DNA of 64,000 nt from Protea cynaroides (Eukaryota > Streptophyta > Magnoliopsida > Proteales > Proteaceae), in the NCBI GenBank assembly GCA_028583415.1, contig CM053269.1:49505322-49569321 (forward strand). The letters run 5' to 3'. A program made the translations under genes and the position numbers. This document shows, one piece after another, positions 59,345 through 64,000 of the stretch. The notes beneath the pieces were generated by a model that worked only from the letters and a program-made list of their open reading frames with translations, had not been told where the DNA came from and did not search any database. Position 1 is the first letter of the stretch; each line of letters starts with the position of its first letter.

Positions 59345-59616
59345 GCAACTGGTGATGGTGATTGGTGTTTTCTTGAATGGAGAAAGTTATGGTTTTTCTC
59401 TACAATCTGTATATGGAGAATAAAAAAATTAAAAAAAATTAAAAAAAATTAAAAAATCAATGATATGAGCCGAAATTATAGGCCATCTAAACTACGGGAG
59501 AATAATTGTATACAAGGTAGCCATGTGATTGAATTTGATGCAAATTTGGCTTCATTATGACTTGGTAGTGATGGGTTCTATTAGTTAAAACTCATTTTAC
59601 ACATGTACGCTTAGCC
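59260..59616. other. 3' flank of the cysteine-rich peptide gene
   Basis: Presumed 3' UTR with an AATAAA-like CAATAAATTTG at about 59280, then a (TA)n run (59321-59344) and three AAAAAAATT repeats. Confidence 0.45.
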
Positions 59617-59940
59617 GTTTAGTACACGTAATGTCGTATTAACTTCAGAGATATGGTAAAATACTCCATACTTGAAGTCATGTCGTTTAAAACGCGTTTA
59701 ATATCCATACTGTACTTGTAATCTGTACCCGCATTTTAACCTGTATCTTCCATAAGTAATAAGTCGATTAATCCCACATCGTTTGGTACTGTTATTGCCT
59801 TCTATATGCAACTATGTGGGATTAAAGGTTGGCTATTTCCTCATAATTGTTTTTAAACTCGATATTTTATTATTCATTAGGATAGGATGTGGGATTGTCA
59901 GTTGTGGGCGATAACAAATGTAGATTATAGGTCACCATAG

Positions 59941-59974
<34 letters not shown>

Positions 59975-60124
59975 TTGTTTTCATATGGATTCATGCTTGG
60001 CCTTGGACCCATACTATCTCTTTTAGTGTTTTTGCCATTTTCAGAATGTCTGATTTTAATTTTTTTATTTTACCGTATAGAGCTTGTTTTGCTCCGTTTA
60101 AAACTGTTCCATCCCATTTCTTTT
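59617..60124 (+). repeat. Dispersed ~0.5-kb repeat, copy 2
   Basis: Second copy of the repeat at 54857-55347, in the same orientation, with a (CT)n expansion at 59941-59972 that copy 1 lacks. Confidence 0.75.
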
Positions 60125-60145
60125 TTTTCTTTCCCGTTTTAACTA

Positions 60146-60256
60146 TGGTCATGGGTTCGAATCTAGAATTTTTTTTTTTTTGCAAAATGGGGGTAAGGTT
60201 GTATACATAAGCTCTTCTCTAGACCACACAGTGGTGCAAGCCTCCTCATGCATTGG
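60146..60256 (+). mobile_element. Au-type SINE, partial
   Basis: GGTCATGGGTTCGAATCTAG (B box), then a T run replacing the usual middle, GGGGGTAAGGTTGTATACA and an AGACCACACAGTGGTGCAAGC tail. The A-box head is missing. Confidence 0.65.
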
Positions 60257-61020
60257 ATATGTTGTCTCTATCAAATTTACATACATTTAATCATATACCC
60301 ACTATATAATGGCATGCACCCTCTTTATCTAAGCATTTGCAAGTTTTTTTTTTCTCTTTTTGGGTAAGTAAGCATTTGCATGTTCAATAGTCCTTAATTC
60401 TTTGATGTTTCATTTTGCCATTTGGCCAACTCCATCGGATCTGAACTTTAGCAAGTGAGCAAGCGACCGAAACATTAAAAATAAACCGAATCAAACTTTT
60501 TAAACCGAAATGGTGAACAAATTATTAAATGGTTCGATTCTGGTTTAAAAAATAAAACCGTTCAGTAAACGGTTCAATTCTGGTTTAAAAAATGAAACCG
60601 TTGAAAACTGAAGGTATTAAACCACTAAAACCGATTAAACCCTTACTTTAATCCCTTCGCTGAAGGTTTATTCATAGAAATAAATCAAAATTATTTAATG
60701 CTTTCCACATGGCCTACTTCCTCTAATTGGTAAGGCAACCTTCATATACGATTAAAATTGTTTTAATGCTTTCTTTGACATTCTCTCTCCCCCTCCCCCT
60801 CCTGGTAGCGAAATCGTTTAAAAACCAAATAATCGAAACCGATTAATAGTCGGATTTGATAAGAATTTTAAAACCATTTAATTAATGATCAATTTGGTTT
60901 TACCCATTACTCACCGAAAAAAAACCGAACCGAGCCACTAAATCAAATCCACACCCTTTAACACCCTAAATAGAATTTGCAACTGAAACAAAATTTACAA
61001 CTAAAATAGTGTTAAAACCC
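60257..61020. other. Intergenic; AAACCG/CGGTTT-rich degenerate repeats
   Basis: About 60470-60960 is packed with AAACCG, CGATTAA and GGTTTAA variants, the same style of degenerate repeat seen at 57.0 and 58.1 kb. No gene is recognised. Confidence 0.4.
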
Positions 61021-61034
61021 AGCCCACGGAATGT

Positions 61035-61310
61035 TGACTGTTATGGGCTCATGGCCCATATGTAGATTTACCACACTATACAAAAGGTAGGAAGGAGTCT
61101 CATGGGCCTTTAAAAGGTCTTAATGCCTATATGGGTCCCACAGATATTCCTTTCACATCGGTTATGGTGGATCAATCCCAATTTGACTTTTTAACTATTA
61201 TGGGCTCATGGCCCATATATACATTCACCACACCACACTAGACAAAAGGTAGGAGTCTCATGGGCCCCTAGCAGTCTTAATGCCTATATGGGCCCCTCGG
61301 ATATTGTGTT
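61035..61310. repeat. 158-bp tandem duplication
   Basis: Two units, from about 61035 and 61193, share TTATGGGCTCATGGCCCATA, CAAAAGGTAGGA, AGTCTCATGGGCC and GTCTTAATGCCTATATGGG in order. Each contains the palindrome ATGGGC(TC)ATGGCCCAT-like core. Confidence 0.85.
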
Positions 61311-61490
61311 TAGCTAATCTTTTTCAACGGGCTGGAAACTTCTGTAGCCTTTGACTCTCCTCATAAAGCTATAAAAATATCTATTTAGGAGATGGCACCA
61401 TTTTTCTTTACCATTTTTCTTTTTCATAAAAAGTCAAAAGACACCGTTATGTGCATTTGCAATAAGCCATGGTGAGCTGATTAATTGATG

Positions 61491-61518
61491 TGATATATAT
61501 CTATATATATGATATATA

Positions 61519-61570
<52 letters not shown>
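61491..61570. repeat. AT-rich microsatellite with duplicated GATATATATCTATATAT motif
   Basis: Two GATATATATCTATATAT motifs run into a long uninterrupted (AT)n tract. Confidence 0.9.
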
Positions 61571-61572
<2 letters not shown>

Positions 61573-62671
61573 ATGTGATATATTTAGAATACTCAATAAT
61601 AGTAATAAGTGATTAAATTAGTTTCAATTTTGGATATAAATAATTTAATTAACTCCAAAGGAATGTTCATTAGGAAAAGAGAGAATAGAAAAGAGGTAAT
61701 TCCATCAAAGTTCTAAATCTAGGTATCGAACACGGTAAGCCCAGTGTACCACTTGAAAGATATTATATATAATAAAAACATGATTGGATTGAGAAAACGG
61801 TTAAGTCCAAAATAAGTAAGAATTGATCGATTCGCCTGATCTGATACTGGATACATGAACCATGGTCTCCATTGTCTGTTTTTCATTTGAAGGCTCATCT
61901 CGTAGTCTTTTTTTATTTGGTGGTAATCAGATAAGAGGACAATTTGTATAATTTACATGGATAAAGTTATAAAATTTTCATTTCAAAGGTTCGAACTAGT
62001 AACTGGAGGGACTTTCAAATTTATTAGGAGATTGAAGATTATTTGATAGTTGTTGTGGGACTAAACTCCCAATACTCCCCCGCTCATTTGTAATACATGA
62101 TACGGACACATGGAGACTAGAGATAGTTAAAATTCCATCCCAAAAGTTCAAACTAGGTGGAGTGATTCTCAAGTATATAAGGGGACTTAAGACTATTTGG
62201 TAGTCGGTGTGAGTCTAAACTCTCAACAAACTTAGAAAACTTCTTCGGATTGAACTTTGACACTGCTAAACAATGATCTTAGAAATTGCATCTTGAATCA
62301 GCAAATTAAGAGTGTGGCAGTATGTTGAACCAACAGATGGAGGAAGATATAGAATTAATTGGCATTGGAATATTTTTAATTTAGCTTTCTTTTTAGGTAC
62401 AAAAGGATTAACTTGACTTTATAAAGAATTTTCATTAAAAAGGAAGTGGCAAAAAAAAACCACATCTGGTTGCTAAACCAGGGGTGCCAAGTCGGAGGCC
62501 GAACCTAAAAACTGACCAGCCAAACCAAAAAATTGAAAGCCGATCAACTGAATTCTTCTTGATCCTTTTTCAATTTTGGTTTACTAAATTGATATGAACA
62601 TAATTTGAATACCCAGTAAAGGATTAAATAGACTAATTAGTTTCTCTTTTTGGATATAAATAATCTAATTA

Positions 62672-62921
62672 AGACTCTTTTTGGTATAGTTTATATTTAT
62701 ATTTATAAATTATTTATAACAAATCATTTATAAGAATAAATTATGAGTCATATAGAATAATCATTTAATACTGTTAGACATAAAAAGATAATAATAGATT
62801 ATCACAATAAGATTTTAGATTATATCAATTTATTTTAAATATAAATAAATATCATAAATCATACTAAACAACTATATATTTTATAATATATTATATAATT
62901 AATTCTATAATATAGAAAACC
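62672..62921 (-). mobile_element. Tourist-like MITE family 1, copy 2
   Basis: Begins GACTCTTTTTGGTATAGTTT and ends AATTAATTCTATAATAT, the reverse of the copies at 43371-43550 and 63703-63976. AT-rich and non-coding. Confidence 0.6.
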
Positions 62922-63702
62922 TTATAAGTTAAAAGAATATTCATTAATAAAAGAGTTTTAATATAAAGTTACATTTGGTTGACAAAATGTTGAGATTCCT
63001 GATGTGAAAAACCAGAAAAGATGTGAGACCCATTGATGTGAATCTAAATGGAGTAATTGGAGAATTTTTTTTCAGAGGTGATTGAACAAGAATAGAATTT
63101 GTTCAATTTATGTGGAGCAAGTTCATTAGTCATTACATGACTTCTTTGGATTGAACTATAATACTGTTTAAGTCATGATTAGACATGGATTCTTAAATCT
63201 GAATAAGAACAGAATTTGTGCAATTCATATTGACCAACTTCATGACACTTGTTCAGATTAAATCTTGATACTATCAAATCATGATCTTAGAAATTGAATC
63301 TTGAACCAGCAAATTAGGAGTCGTGATTGTATGTTGAACCAACTGATGAAAGAGGATATACGATTAATTATTGACATTTAATTTGGTTTTCTTTTAGGGT
63401 ACAAAATAATTAAATTGACTTTGAAAAAAAAAATGCGTTACATCTAAGCTGCCCAAACCACAGTGTCGATGCGAAACATTAGGGGTGTCAATTTGAAGGC
63501 CGTCCCAAAAGATCGACAAGCCAAAATTATAAATCGAAACAGGATCAACTAAATTTTTTATTGGTGCGGTGTCAATTATTGGGTTTTAATAAATTGATGT
63601 GGACATAATTAGAATACTCAGAAAAGGTTTTAAATGACTAATCAGTTTCCTTTTTTGGATATAAATAATCTAATTAACTTCAAAAGGATGTTCATTAGGC
63701 TA

Positions 63703-63976
63703 TCTGCTTGCTTTGGTGTGTATTATAGAATTAATTATATAATACATTATGACATATGTAGTTATGCGGTATTATTTATGGTATTTATTTATATTTAAAA
63801 TAAATTAATATAATCTAAAATCTATGTATAAATTAGAAGATATTTATTTATGATATTTTATTATTATTTTTTTATATTTAAGGATAACAAATGGTTATTA
63901 TTTATGACTCATAATTTATTCTCATAAATCATTTATCATAAAAAACTTATAAACATAATTCTAAACCATAACAAAG
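63703..63976 (+). mobile_element. Tourist-like MITE family 1, copy 3
   Basis: Begins CTTGCTTTGGTGTGTATTATAG and ends TTCTAAACCATAACAAAGAG. The first 100 bp match the 43.4-kb copy closely (AATTAATTATATAA(C/T)ACATTATGAC(G/A)TATGTAGTT). Longer than that copy by about 90 bp in the middle. Confidence 0.6.
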
Positions 63977-64000
63977 AGTTGGAAAAGAGTTTTAATAAAA

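Larger units (their letters stand above)
61590..64000. repeat. ~1-kb tandem array (about 2.4 units), cut by the window edge
   Basis: The motif GGATATAAATAAT(C/T)TAATTAA(C) recurs at about 61632, 62652 and 63657. The motif ATGATCTTAGAAATTG(C/A)ATCTTGAA(T/C)CAGC recurs at 62273 and 63281 with matching text around it, and both have a GGGGTG(C/T)CAA(G/T)T..GAGGCCG segment. Unit length is about 1.0 kb. MITE family 1 copies lie after the second and third GGATATAAATAAT motifs, in opposite orientations. No coding sequence is visible. Confidence 0.7.

Overview
This is plant nuclear DNA, most likely from a eudicot. The genes are plant-type, with GT-AG introns. Their products match known plant families: SNU13/NHP2L1, the PI31-type proteasome regulator, a BOD1/SHG1-domain protein and an L34e-superfamily-like membrane protein. 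The rest is AT-rich and full of plant transposon debris: Au-type SINEs, RTE LINE, Copia, solo LTRs, MITEs and a PIF/Harbinger remnant. No bacterial operon, CRISPR array, organellar block or rRNA cluster is visible. The sequence alone does not let me name the species.

Layout. 1-12.9 kb: no gene I can recognise; it holds an LTR-flanked element (about 3.1-5.7 kb) with a MITE inside one LTR, another MITE (9.23-9.57 kb) and small SINEs. 12.97-17.80 kb, minus strand: a three-coding-exon BOD1/SHG1-domain gene. Its likely 5' UTR intron runs up to about 23.4 kb and has swallowed a 4.37-kb solo-LTR-like element. 23.6-29.0 kb: intergenic, with purine-rich tandem repeats. 29.06-34.10 kb, plus strand: SNU13, whose first coding exon is only the ATG. 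34.1-37.2 kb: intergenic, with a foldback MITE flanked by a perfect 10-bp duplication. 37.2-39.9 kb, plus strand: two tandem paralogous small membrane proteins with a full-length U6 snRNA pseudogene between them. 40.8-54.1 kb, plus strand: the PI31/PTRE1-like gene with nine coding exons. Its third intron (8.1 kb) contains a decayed Copia element whose LTR was hit by an RTE LINE, which was in turn hit by a SINE. Its fourth intron contains a complete intronless gene on the opposite strand. 54.1-58.8 kb: intergenic repeats. 58.86-59.26 kb, plus strand: a two-exon gene for a small secreted cysteine-rich peptide. 59.3-64 kb: repeats, ending in a roughly 1-kb tandem array that leaves the window.

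There is no shared pathway among the genes. They are ordinary single plant genes: chromatin (BOD1/SHG1), spliceosome and snoRNP (SNU13), proteasome regulation (PI31), and membrane or secreted proteins of unknown role. Exon borders were derived by hand from splice sites, reading-frame continuity and family resemblance; no alignment was run. I found no evidence of a new multi-gene system. The most notable items are the nested gene, the tandem membrane-protein pair, the cysteine-rich peptide and several well-dated transposon insertions.
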